Part shown: one piece after another, positions 25,244 to 37,499 of the stretch | How the letters are laid out: every line of letters begins with the position of its first letter | How positions within the stretch are numbered: the stretch's first letter is position 1 | DNA from: Musa acuminata AAA Group | Taxonomy: Eukaryota; Streptophyta; Magnoliopsida; Zingiberales; Musaceae | DNA length: 64,000 nucleotides | Direction: 5' to 3' | Assembly: GCF_036884655.1 (NCBI RefSeq) | Contig: NC_088339.1 | Span: 30,589,001 to 30,653,000, forward strand | Program-made: the position numbers and the translations under genes | Notes under the pieces: model-generated | Seen by the model: the letters and a program-made list of their open reading frames with translations, nothing else | Databases searched by the model: none | Told to the model about the DNA's origin: nothing

Positions 25244-26999
25244 ATGCTGCGTTTGCTTGCTTCTTCCTTGTTTCTGTGCGTTGCATCTCAACTGGCCGCA
25301 GCTTTCACAGATGGTGAGCTACTCTCACACTCTGTCTTGTGTAGCATAATAGTCATCTCCGTCTGCTTTTCTTCTTTGCTTCCCATGTCATGATCAGTTC
25401 AGAAAAGCACCATTTCACCTATTGCCAGATCTACTGCCGGTGCTTGGTGAGAATCCAAGTGAGTTCAGTTTAGGGTAGAAGAATGGTGTGGATGGTTGGG
25501 ATGAACTCACAGTCCTTGCACTTACCGGCATTTACATCCCAAGAACTGCAGAGGGACACTAATGGATGCAGGGCAGGCTTCTTCCATCTGTATCGCCGTC
25601 ACTTGGTTGGTGAGGATAGACACAGCAGGGGCAGAACAATAATTCCTTGTCCTCTTGCAGCTCAGAGGTGTCAGAAGCTGTGTTAATTAGATCTGAGCCA
25701 ATTTGGTAGCTCAGAAAATCTACGTGATCGGGATTAGATGAATCATGCGGGGACTAATCCTTCGTCTTCTTCTAGCTTGATGACACACATGAACATTTAC
25801 CCTGTTGCATTCCATGGAGTACAGTGCCTCGATGGACATGGCATTCACTGAACCTTGTGTGTGATGTGAAACCGGTGCAGGCTTGCTTCCCAATGGCAAC
25901 TTCGAGCTGGGGCCGAAGCCGAAAGAGATGAAGGGCACGCAGGTGATCGGCCGCAACGCCATTCCCCAATGGCAGATCACGGGCTTCGTGGAGTACATCC
26001 AATGGGGGCAGAAGCAAGGGGACATGCTGCTGGTGGTGCCCGAGGGCTCCTACGCCGTCCGCCTGGGCAACGACGCCTCCATCAAGCAGAAGGTGAAGCT
26101 CTCCAAGGGGATGCGCTACTCGCTCACATTCAGCGCCGCCCGGACGTGCGCGCAGGAGGAGCGGCTCAACGTGTCGGCCTCCCCCGAGTCCGGTGTCCTC
26201 CCTATGCAGACCATGTACAGCAGCAACGGCTGGGACTCCTACGCCTGGGCGTGGCTGGCCAAGTCCGACGAGGTGGAGGTGGTGATCCACAACCCCAGCG
26301 TCTCCGAGGACCCCGCCTGCGGCCCCCTCATCGACTCCGTCGCCATCAAGCAGCTCATCCCGCCCCGCAGGACGAACAGTAAGCTCCCCTGCGCTCTCAT
26401 GGCTCATCATGCATGCACGTGCTCTGCCTTGGATCTGATCTCATGCTTGATTCACTGCCACAGCGAACGTTCTGAAGAATGGGGGCTTCGAGGAAGGGCC
26501 GTACATCCTTCCCAACACCACATGGGGCGTCGTCATCCCTCCCCACATCGAGGACGACCACTCCCCGCTCCCGGGGTGGATGGTGGAGTCGCTCAAGGCG
26601 GTCAGGTACCTGGACGCCGACGACTTCTCCGTCCCGCGCGGCCGCCGTGCAGTGGAGCTCCTGGCGGGCAAGGAGTCGGCCATCGCGCAGGTCGTCCGCA
26701 CCGTCCCCGGCCGCCGCTACGCCCTCGCCTTCGCCGTGGGCGACGCCGGCAACGCCTGCGAGGGGTCGCTGCAGGTGGAGGCCTTCGCGGGGGAGCACAC
26801 CATGAAGGTGCCGTACGAGTCCAAGGGAAAGGGCGGGTGGAAGCGCGCGGTGCTCCGGTTCACGGCCACCGCGGCCCGCACACGCGTCGTCTTCTGGAGC
26901 TCCAACTACAACACCCGGAGCGACGACCTCAGCTCCCTCTGCGGGCCCGTCCTCGACGACGTGTCGCTGGTCAGCGTCCGCTACAGGAAGCTCGCGTGA
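25244..26999 (+). CDS. DUF642 family cell-wall protein, three exons
   Basis: Secreted plant protein of the DUF642 family, members of which bind cell-wall polysaccharide and are linked to pectin methylesterase activity in development. Exons are 25244-25313, 25881-26378 and 26464-26999, with GT-AG junctions and both introns in phase 1, giving 367 residues, the normal family length. Residues 1 to about 21 form a signal peptide. The mature protein has two tandem galactose-binding-like halves: residues 24-189, opening GLLPNGNFELGPKPKEMKGT and ending CGPLIDSVAIKQL, and residues 190-363, opening NVLKNGGFEEGPYILPNTTW and ending CGPVLDDVSLVSVR. The second intron lies exactly between the halves. The 3' exons are very GC-rich, giving long shadow frames on other strands. 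Start chosen because the signal peptide begins there; an in-frame ATG 75 bases upstream would bury it. Confidence 0.95.
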
Positions 27000-28393
27000 G
27001 GGCGTCGCATGGATGCCGAAGCCGCCGCCGCCACCACGAGCGTGCAATTTGCCATCAATTCATTATTTTGTGTGCTATGCTCATCGCATAAACATATATA
27101 TTGATTGCAAGTGCTTTATGATGTTATATTATTTGGGATGAGCCACATAAATTAAAGCACCATTTAAGGAGACTAACCAATATCTATCTTATCATGTCTT
27201 GCCTCCTTTGAGGACAATAGAATTATATTCAGTACCCAAAAAAAAAGGCTTATTAATTCTCTTTCAATATTCATTTCATCCATAAATATCTTGATGCTTT
27301 GTTCTTTCCAATTCTTGCTACTTGCTTCATATGGGCTGGCTTAATTTGTCCGTAGAAACATGACATGAATTGGGCTTCGGATGAGTCTACATCATCTGAG
27401 CTTTTACACTATGTTTCGACAAAAAAGATTTGTAAGATTAATGATTGATATAGGAAACATATACCAAAACCTCAATAGATATACCAAAACCTGAATAATT
27501 TTCTAATTACGAGTGGAAGGATCAACTACAAAAGATAAACATACGCACAAATTTCGTAGTCTGATGTTTTTTGTATTTCATAAATGTATTTTGAAAGTCT
27601 AACTTGAGCTTCGAAGAGATTGAGTTCGAAGTTTCCTCTCAAAACTGATATCGGTCGAGAGACGATGACTTAGACTCTCTATCATATTTAGTGTTTGAGG
27701 CACCTCAAGCGAAATCAAAGTCCTCAACTTTGTCAGGCTGTCAACCCATCATTCGAAGGGAATCAACGACTTCAAGCAACAACATTGATACATGTTTGCA
27801 AGGGCTCATATGGATATGGCTATGGCCTCTCCCTTGCTTTGTTCTTCTTCTCATCATGTCTCCCAAACCTTATTCCTCCTCTGATGGCTACAGTGATTTT
27901 GAAGGTGTTAGCAATTCCTCTTCGGCTAGCTAAGCCCATCTTCCACAAAAAAAAATCATGTTTTGTTGTTGTTGCAGCACATCCACAGGGTATCTTTAAT
28001 GTTGGCTGCTAAACAAAACCTGCGCATGCTTGAGCCCATCAGTTCTGAGACACTGTTTCAAACATTGAAGGCTTCAAGGCCCAATACATACATAAGCTTC
28101 TTGATGGAAGATACATTAACCATTTCCAAGGCCTACCTCCTTAAAACCTACCATGGCCTTCTTTTTGCCATTATAACAAGAACACAAATTAGGGCCACAA
28201 AGGTAGCCATCAAGTTGTGTGGGTAGAGCATTTCTGCCTGTTGAAAGCAGATGGGACAGCATCATTGTTGGAATTCCTAGAATGAAACAGGTCACATGCC
28301 CTACAAGCCATACTTGGAACACAATAGGAACTATAAGCAGCAAAATTCTCTGTAGGATATGGTAGAGATGAAGTCTCCGAGTCTCAGCAGATC

Positions 28394-28420
28394 TGTGTGT
28401 GTGTGTGTGTGTGTGTGTGT
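28394..28420. repeat. (TG)n microsatellite
   Basis: Thirteen TG units next to the GC-rich patch. Confidence 0.95.
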
Positions 28421-30362
28421 CTTTGTCTTGACCGGTTTGAGGTGCTTCAGGACCATGGCAGGACCATTCTGAAACCAACTGAACCTATCTGAACATATCA
28501 GGACAAAGACCCACACAAACAGCACAGTCGACTGACCCCATCCCATCCTCCCTCTTGAGCTCAGCTGGGCGTGCCCTCATGCCCTCATGATGACGAGGAG
28601 TGGTCAGGTCGGGTGAACTGACACGACGGAGCTCATGGTGGGGGTCAGCAACAGCAGCCCGTCGACGTCGACACTCCCTCCGCCACTCCGCGTTCGGCGG
28701 CCGCGCGTTCGGTGTACCCCTTCTTGCCGCCACGCTACAAGAGGCAACAGCAGCACATGCCCCGCCCCTCCTCGTCGCGACTTTTCATCGAACAATTGGC
28801 GATGCTCGTCCGTCATGAGAAGGTGTGCAGATTGTCGTCGTAACTCCACGGCATCAACTGTACTTGACCAGCTATGGTTCTACAAGGTGCGAATTTATGT
28901 TGATTCCACGTCGCCGCAGATGGGAACAGTGGATTCAAATGTGGGATATATGTTGGCTTTTGCCGCCAACAATGACGCGGACATGCGGAGGAAGGGCTTC
29001 CCCACTGGGTGTTGGTGCAGGCGGCAGCATTTAAGGGAGGCGACAGCGAAGACTTCAAGGATGGGGACTGAAGATAGTGGTGGGGGATATCGGAGGTGTT
29101 GGATGTGGGCGTGGCCTGGCTGGAGGCTGTCGGCGAGTGGTCGGAGGCGATCCCGACCGCGACCGCTCCTCCTCCTCCGGTCGCCACTGCAGAGTGTTCC
29201 ATTGCTAAAGCTCCGGAAATGGCCATTCCTTGTGCACATCTCCATCACAGTAAAAAACAAGCTAACATGACTCGGTGAATCTGCGCGATGGAGCCATGCA
29301 GTCTTGTTTCTCTCCCATCACATGTGATCTAGGAACAGATCTGCTGTGACGATCTCTTACCATGTCCGAATCATGCAAAGGCTTGATCCCATAGATGTGA
29401 GAGAGAGAGAGAGATCATTCTTTTGTTTACTGGTCTGACAGTGAGAAGGTAGATAGACATGGCATCCACCAGAATAATTATCGTCCTCTCTTCGTTGCTT
29501 GCATCAACTCCTTTGGAGGCTCTAACACAAACGCAGAGACAGTCCAAGAATCAGCAGTGGCTTCAACTTCATGTTTTGTCCTGGCTCGAGGACTTGAAGT
29601 GACTGCCATTTGCGTGTCTGGAGGAAGCGTTCGGCATTCATGGCCCAGCAGCTTGCATGTTAGTTGATGTCATTGCAAGCATATGATTGTAACAAGATCT
29701 TCCGCATCGGCAAAGCTGGAAGAGCTGATAGGTGCAAGATGACATGGCATCATCACGTCGCAACACGAGGTGATCGTCGAAAGCCAATCATACATAATCG
29801 AGAAATGGCTTTCAGATCGAAAAACACTTAAGCACCATGTGGCAATACATGGATGACTAATCGATCGTTTGAACCTCATGATTGGTGTGACTTAGACTAA
29901 TCCGATCGATGTGAGCAACAGTGTGACGGAAGCCATGCCACGGTTCGGCTCAAGACATTGCACATTTCCCTCTAATCGTCAGTGATCCCTGATGTAATTG
30001 TCTCCCAAGTGATACATTCTCAAATAGACAATTTTACTTTAGTATCGATCTACTGGTTCGCTTAGATCGAACGTTAAGACTAATTTGATCGTCGGAAGGG
30101 TATTTGTTGGAATGTGCCTGACTCAGTTTTTGTATATTTAACATTTTACGAATCATAATTTGAACTGAGATTGACTTGGAATAGATCTGGATCATATCTG
30201 AATCATCATACCAACTCGAACAATCAAAATTTGTACTAACAAAAACCATTATAGAGCTTATGAGAGCTGATCAAGATGTTTGAACTTGTAGTTCTTAACA
30301 CGAGCGACAGATTTACTTATCCAGCACAATACTTGCTGCAATGGCATTCAATTGAGCACTTC

Positions 30363-30364
<2 letters not shown>

Positions 30365-30448
<84 letters not shown>

Positions 30449-30517
30449 GGGGGAAGGACCAAACAACGAGATCTCTCTCTCTCTATCTATCTATGGGGAA
30501 AGGACCAAACAACGAGA
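30365..30517. repeat. (CT)n / (ATCT)n compound repeat with a duplicated 25-base flank
   Basis: A long CT tract to about 30430 is followed by CTAT units and ATGGGGGAAGGACCAAACAA. A shorter CT/CTAT block then repeats the same flank (30447-30471 and 30493-30517, one mismatch). The unit of duplication is about 46 bases and includes the microsatellite. Confidence 0.9.
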
Positions 30518-32273
30518 ACTGAGTCCATAGATCATGATCTACTAAATTCTTGAAATTTAACGATAGATTAAGCATAGGTACGCACACACACACACACACA
30601 CGGACACACTCTCTCTATCTCCCTTGTCATCGCATTGATCAATAATTATACGGATATCTCGAGAATGAATGGAGATGAATCTTCCTTGACGATGATTTCA
30701 GCACTTATGATTTCCTCGCGGGTGAGCACGCCAAAATCCATAGTCTACCCCGGCATCAAGTACTACCGAGAAAGCAATCTAACAGCATCATGGACCTTAG
30801 GGTTTCACGGATATGCTACGAATGAATAAGGATTAATCATAGTGGTCAACCCTGCATGCTCCAAGATTATCTACCAAAAACACAAATCAGAATCAATGCC
30901 TGCTTTGACTCGAGTTCTCGTGGTGGTGACCAAATCTTTGATACGGTAAAGCATAATCTAGTCACCCAATTCTTTAAATACGAAAGAGACCGATGTAGAT
31001 CTCCAAGATCTTGGCCGATGAGGGACGTGCATTTTAGTGGTGAAACTCGTTGGAGATGCTGGGAAAGTGGATGTGAAGACAGACTTTTTATCTTTCACTT
31101 TAGTTAGTACATCCTACACCACAAAGGTAATTAGGTGAGGGGAATTGCGATCCTGGTGAGCCAAGTTCGTTCTTACAGCAAAGCACAGAAAATGACAGCA
31201 AGCATGCAGTGATTGTCCAATGATCTCTTCCAAGATTGTGTGATGACCACAACCAACCGAGGCCCAGGGATCACTAGAGTTGGTCGGCATGCACCGGAGT
31301 TGCCAACCGGCTACTCCCTCGAAGGTTTAGGGTAGGCAATGGGCAGATAGAGTGCATGCTACGTTGGAATTGGATGACATGGATATCTATCTCGCTCACC
31401 TTGTCGAGGACAAATGACATGACGGCAACCAACCAAAACTCGCCGTCGGTGATGAATAGTGTGCCGAGCCGACAATGACAGCACGAATCCTAAAGCTCGA
31501 TCGATCACGGTCTTTGCACCGTACGGAACCACAGCACGCGCGTCTCACGAGGGGGCCCTGCTGCGAAAAGACGGAGCACATGCGAGGCGCGAGGAAGACA
31601 GCGGCAGTAGCACAGAGACGACAGGCGGACACGGCTGGGGCAGCCTGCTCCGACGACGACAGCATCGCCATGAGATGTGTTCCCCCCCACCCGTCACCTC
31701 CATCTTCTCACCAATTATTGCCGCCATTATTATTCCTCCCACCTCTCTCTCTCTCTTGTTGCAGTCATCATGCTCGTAGCTGTTTCTAATCCGTCCACCA
31801 AGATCATGTCTCTCCGACGCTCGACTTGAAGAACAAACACATGAGAATATTTGGATTTCCCCCAGCATTGTTATCAACAGCGATATCTCCCCCTGCTCTC
31901 CTCTGTTGTATACCAATTTCTAAGGAAAGAACAAGGAAACCTTGTATGTCTATTTAACAATTACAAATCATAACATCTCAGTTACTTGGAATCCATTGCA
32001 AGAATCTTTTGTCAACTTTATATAAAAGTAATATATTATAATTAAATTAAATGAATTTAAATCTTCAAGTAAAATCTTCCTAGTTATCCATCTACCTCCA
32101 TTAGATCACTATTGATAATTCTCTTTCATTTTTACTATTATACCTAATTATTTATATATATATAATTTTATTTCTTCATCTTTTATAGTAACTTTGTGTA
32201 TCTACCACACTATTCTCATCTCAACAATATAAATATTTTTTATTTTTTATTTTAAATTTAATTTTTTTTTTCC

Positions 32274-32488
32274 AAATTTGAATTTAGCACATGCTTTCAT
32301 ATAAAACTCGTTAACTTACATACATATCATTGTAATTCATCTTCATTGGTTGTTATTATTTTATTATTTACTTTTTTATTTTAATATTTTATTTTTTATT
32401 TTAAATTTGAATTTAGCACATGCTTTCATATAAAACTCGTAAACTTACATACATATCATTGTAATTCATCTTTATTGGTTGTTATTAT
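32274..32488. repeat. 86-base direct duplication, offset 129 bases
   Basis: Bases 32274-32359 recur at 32403-32488 with only a few substitutions. Landmarks are AATTTAGCACATGCTTTCAT and ACATACATATCATTGTAATT. The high identity indicates a fairly recent event in otherwise degenerate AT-rich DNA. Confidence 0.9.
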
Positions 32489-32972
32489 AATAGCGTTGAA
32501 ACTCTAATTGACATCAAGACACTTCAAAGTATCACTTGCTTTATACATTTTTATTTTTCATAAATTTACCCTTTTTTAATTTTCATAAAAAAAATTTAAG
32601 TGATTTTAATTACCAAATTTTAAAATATTAAAGTCTTTATTGAGACATTCACGTTGGTTAGTGCATTTGTTACACAAGTAATGTGTATTACGTTTGAGTC
32701 ACGTATGTACATCCTTTAATACAATAAAAATATTTTTTAATTTTTTTTAAAAAATACTATTAATAGTAGTTAAGTTTGTAGTTATTGGGTAAATATTAAC
32801 GGAAGTGACATATATAAAAGATTTAAATTTTAAAAGATATGTATATAATTCTATACGGACAAATATGTAATTTTTGAAGCTTGAAAGCATATATATGTAA
32901 AAGCCCTAATGATGATATGACATTTTGTTGTTAAGGTGGATATATTAAAACTTATATTCGAATCTCATATTA

Positions 32973-32976
<4 letters not shown>

Positions 32977-33003
<27 letters not shown>
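32977..33003. repeat. (TA)n microsatellite
   Basis: Thirteen AT units in an AT-rich background. Confidence 0.9.
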
Positions 33004-33007
<4 letters not shown>

Positions 33008-33590
33008 TAAAATTATAGGTTAAATATAATACATTCACATATTTATCATATTTAAAATTTAGAAATAACGTATTAGTTGTTAGAAATTTGATATTGATAT
33101 CCCTCTAAATATTAGAATTCTTCGTATGTGTCCCTTTCGTTAATATTCATCCAAAATACAAAGATCATGATTAACACTGGTTAGCTAATTTGAGTTGAAA
33201 AATCGATATAAAAAAATAAAAAACCTGAAATATCCTTAATATTTCGGCTAATCACAGCTACCCAGAGTCAGCTAGGTTACATTAAAAAGATTTATAAAAC
33301 ATTAAATTATTAAAACACTTCTAATCTTTATATCGACTATCTGTGATTAATTAGTTTAAGTTAAAAGATCCATAAATACATAAACTATCTAAAATATATA
33401 TCTTGAATACTCTTATAATCAAAATGAGTTTAAAGAATAATTTGTGGTTTCAACTTAAATTTAACACATTTAGAGAAAGATGAAGTTAAAAGGGGAGTAC
33501 CCGAGACAACTGTGTGATGGTACAACTATAGCTTTTTGGAACAGTTTGCTTGTCATCTTTGTACCCATTTGAATTCCAGAGAATGCCCCC

Positions 33591-33630
33591 TGCCTGCCTG
33601 CCTGCCTACCTACCTACCTACCTACCTACC
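33591..33630. repeat. (TGCC)n(TACC)n tetranucleotide repeat
   Basis: Three to four TGCC units change by one base into about six TACC units. Confidence 0.95.
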
Positions 33631-33879
33631 ATCCATTCACTAGCTTTGTTTCTCCTGTTGGATCTGCAGTGCTCCCAGATCAAAACCTACAAGTTTTGGT
33701 ACTCGAGGAAAATGAATGGGAGCATGAATTCAATACTTAAACTTATCCCCTGTTTCTGATCGTCGAGGGCGCAAGATCAAAATGCATGTGGAAATGCGTG
33801 CGCGTTCAAGCAGCTGCGGTGTAGTGGCAATATATCAAACAGGTGTCATGCAACAAAAGATAGTGGGGGGGTAGAATAG

Positions 33880-34420
33880 AATACGCCGGTGGGATGGACA
33901 AGGAATGCGTGGTTCGAAGCGGTGGTGGTGGTTCCTTTGGCGTGTCTCTCAATCAATCTTTTTGTCCTCGGCGCGCCGTGACGATGAGAGCAGTCCAAAG
34001 CGGGATGGCAGCTTACGAGGGCCGGCGTCGCTCCTCGATGCGATAGCAACGCTCTCTCCTCCTGTCGGCAGATATCCGTCCCCTGGCGCTTCGCGGCAGC
34101 TCTACACGCTTCCAGAGGACATAAATGCCAAAGCAGGCGAAGGCGATGGTCTCTCGTAGACGCCAACCGGCACAAGTGGTTACATAACGAACACCAGGCA
34201 GCGTTGGTGGAGAGGGGTAGTTTGGGTAGTTGGGAAGAAATCGCTCGATTCGTAGGGGCGGAGGCTAGAAAAGGCTCAGGGAGTGACGTGACGGGACAAG
34301 CTAAGCGGGTGGGGGGAAGATATAAAAGCGTAAAGGGCTAATGATTGGGAGCCACGTGGTCGGCAGGGATTGGCGACAGTGCCGGATCACCATGCCGCGG
34401 ATTGCGTGGACGGCATGCCC
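33880..34420. other. GC-rich patch with promoter-like motifs but no recognised gene
   Basis: Unusually GC-rich for this part of the window. It contains TATAAAAG at 34321-34328 and a palindromic G-box at 34352-34359. Overlapping frames of 84 and 109 codons on opposite strands show no family motifs. Downstream on the plus strand nothing coding is recognisable for several kilobases, so the patch could be an unrecognised non-coding transcript, a degraded gene, or CpG-rich promoter remnants. Confidence 0.3.
34352..34359. promoter_or_regulatory. Palindromic G-box CCACGTGG
   Basis: Perfect CCACGTGG palindrome 24 bases downstream of a TATAAAAG sequence. The motif is certain; its target gene is not visible. 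Confidence 0.35.
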
Positions 34421-35086
34421 GCAGGCGCACCGTATCTTAATTATTAATGTAAATAATTAATTAAGATCGAGTTTCGATTCGTACTTATTTGATGATAGAA
34501 AGCTAAGTTTATTTTTCTAAAAGTCATGTACTTAAAATTTTCTACCTAGCGAGCGTGGTCGGCAAACGGGGACCGTCGGATGGGAGAGTGAAGGTAGGGG
34601 CTCACGCGGCTACGGTGGCCCGCGTTCGCTTTCGACTGGAGAATCTTTGGAGTGTGAGGAGGGCGGAAGATAGCGACGATTCAGAGAATATTCTGTTCTC
34701 GGGGTGGCGTTACTGATGATGCCTCTAAAACCGATACCCGAGTAGAAAACGGAAAAGAAATCACCGTTAGATGTGGCAGAAGAAAAGTGGGAGTAGCAAT
34801 ACAGCAAGAGTGACTTGTAATGTTCTGTTCTTTTCATTTTTCTGCAATTGTCATTGAAAACATCAATCACGTCGAGGCATCGCATCGACGACAAGATACT
34901 CAAAACTGTTCCTACTCCTCCGTCAATCAAAATGGACTCCAATTTCTGTCTATCTCTGCTTGCACATCATATTCATATGACTAATTACATTTGTGAGATG
35001 GCAAAAGGCTTAATTTTTTAGATGGATAAAATATGAGAAAATTGTGAAAATAAATAATAAGATCGATTTGAAATGATCATTTTTCT

Positions 35087-35118
35087 GTATGTATGTATGT
35101 ATGTATGTATGTATGTAT
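35087..35118. repeat. (TATG)n tetranucleotide repeat
   Basis: Eight TATG/GTAT units. Confidence 0.95.
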
Positions 35119-36427
35119 CACTGACCTAAATCAAGTGATTTAGATTGCTAATTCAGAAAAATACATGGCCTGCCAAATCAATCCCAAAACCTAAAAGTAT
35201 CATCATCAAGCATGCATAAAACAGGCAATTGAATCACTTGCATCGTCTCCAATTTGTCTTCTCTTACAGCGCAGGATGATTCCCCAATTAATTATGGGCA
35301 GAGAGGTAGGTGGAAGCCACCCAAGAAGGGGCTACCTGCTGCCATTAGTCTGGCCTTAATAGCAGGGCCCTGCCTAAAAATAGAGAACAAGGTAGGCTTA
35401 AATCAATCACTTGCATGTTTGGCTTTGGTGGTCAAGTGCAGGACAGGGAGGTCACTCACTCTATCGTGGGTGGCTCTGCAACATCTGACCTAATTCTTGC
35501 TAATGGACGCTGTGTTCAGGACACTCATGAGAATTCTGATTACGGTTTGACCCCCATGGGATTTGCTTGCCATCTTGATGATACAAAAAGAATTTTGCAG
35601 AGCATTTACTTTTTCTAACCTAAGAACATCAAGTTGGGAAGTGCTCATTCTTCTTAGATGTTGTGTTTCTTTTAAGAAAGAAGAAATGATGTTTGGAAGA
35701 GGCAAAAGAGAAGAAGCAGAGGCCAACATGATGTCAAGTCAAGTACAAACAAAAGGAGAGTGAATGGGACTCATCCAACCAAGATAAGAGGAGTGCAACT
35801 GGTAATGGTTCCCCAGACTTCATTAGAAGAAATCCAGGTAAGGGAAAGGAAAAAAGGATTGTGTGTCTTCTACTTGTTAGCAGCAGACACTTTTAGCACA
35901 GAGCAGAGACACAAAATGGTCCATCTTCCTGAGGCCCCTTTTGAATTAAATTTACATAGCTGAGACACAGACCATTAAGTATGAATGATCACAATGATGT
36001 GGTGGGGGGGACTTGGTCTAATACTCACTGCCATTTACAAATGCTGTAGCTCCAAAAAAAGTGGTACAAACATACATATCACAAAAGAAAAGCTCAAGCC
36101 TTGAGGAGAAAAAGAAGTCAACATTTGAGGGGTTTCAGGGAGACAATTTCTTTTGATAATGGAGGGGTTTGTCCCCAAGAGTTCTTAAGTGGTCAAATGA
36201 GGCAGCCATTGCTACATAGAATAATTGGGCAGTTAATAGTGCTCTGGTGACTTCAAATTATAGTACATCAAGTTGAAGAATGTTAGATGGGGGGGGCTGC
36301 CCTACTCTGTATTGGATGTATATCGACCAAAAATATTTATGGACCACCTAATAGTAGGTGGGTGTGCCAAATACTGTCCTGCATTATCTATGACAAAACA
36401 TTTTGCACATTGATGTATATGATACCC

Positions 36428-36429
<2 letters not shown>

Positions 36430-36462
<33 letters not shown>
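36430..36462. repeat. (CT)n microsatellite
   Basis: Sixteen CT units. Confidence 0.95.
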
Positions 36463-36464
<2 letters not shown>

Positions 36465-37475
36465 TAATGCACTGTGGTGATGGACAGAGACATGTTCATC
36501 AATGATTTGCCATCACAGGGTTGCTGGATCATCATGGATGTGAGATGAGTGCTGGTCTACAGATAATACCTACTCTGGATGTGTCTCTTACAAGCTTGTG
36601 TGACCTCTCCACAGCAGATTACTTGTTTTAGCTCAATAAAACAAGCACAAAAAAAAAAAAAGGAGAATTCTCCTCCTTATCAGAGGCCCTAAAACCAGTA
36701 CTGGGGAGTGATCCATATGGCTATATATTTTTTTGAGTTGGCTGTCTTAGCTTGTTGGAATAGGAAACAGATGATGCCAACCCTGTTTGATCAACATCAT
36801 GCTTGTGCTCAGGGGTTGGAGTACTTTTTCTGTATTATATTCTCAGTTTCTTGTTGTTGAGTAAGCTTGCTTGCTTGCTTGACAAAGATATAGATGGCTC
36901 ATACTTCAGCCTGATATGATAAAAGAATCTGTCTCTCATTTATGGCAGTAGGTCCCCAGATTAGGACATTAGACCTGATCATTGTCTTACACAGAGAAAA
37001 GGTGTTGGTTGGACTTAAAATAACTGGGGACAAAGAAAAATCTGCTGAAAGAAGCTCCATTTACAATCTGATTAATGACTTGCGGCTCATCAAACTCTAC
37101 TGCAGGAAGCATGCTTTGGAGGACTTTAGACTCGAAAGTTTCTTGCGTGAGCGGCTTTTGCACTCTCAAAGATTCAGCTTGAATACCTTTTCATGAGTTT
37201 GAACTCTGTATATAGTCGCTTTGCTCTTCCACACCAAAAAGATTTCATGCTTGATGGCCGCCGACCACCACAAGGTGTTGCTCACAAGAAAAAGTAATCA
37301 AGACAGAGTTGAATGATTCAAGTTTTGCTAGAAATTGGCCATGGTTAGGTGATTCAAGAAGGTTCCAAAAAGGTTCAGGTTCTTGAAGGGTGCATGATTG
37401 ATTGGCTAATGAGTGTGGGTTTAGCTTTCTCTGTCTTCCAGCTTTGGGTTGGATGCTGCTGCAAATCAATGACCT

Positions 37476-37499
37476 GAGAGAGAGAGAGAGAGAGAGAGA
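37476..37499. repeat. (GA)n microsatellite
   Basis: Twelve GA units just left of the GC-rich patch at 37540-37860. Confidence 0.95.

Larger units (their letters stand above)
27000..32270. other. Intergenic DNA with a GC-rich patch at about 28500-29250
   Basis: AT-rich apart from the patch 28500-29250, where overlapping open frames exist on both strands (up to 211 codons) but none shows family motifs or splice structure, and their compositions are Arg/Ser/Pro-rich shadows typical of GC-rich DNA. A second modest GC-rich patch lies around 31480-31700. I call no gene. Confidence 0.45.

Noticed and set aside
25883..27091. 402-codon plus-strand frame
   Set aside because: It reads through the second intron of the DUF642 gene and then out of frame; the spliced model gives the complete second domain.
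28485..29270. Overlapping open frames up to 211 codons on both strands
   Set aside because: All are Arg/Ser/Pro-rich shadows of a GC-rich patch; no motif, no splice logic and no consistent codon bias in one frame.
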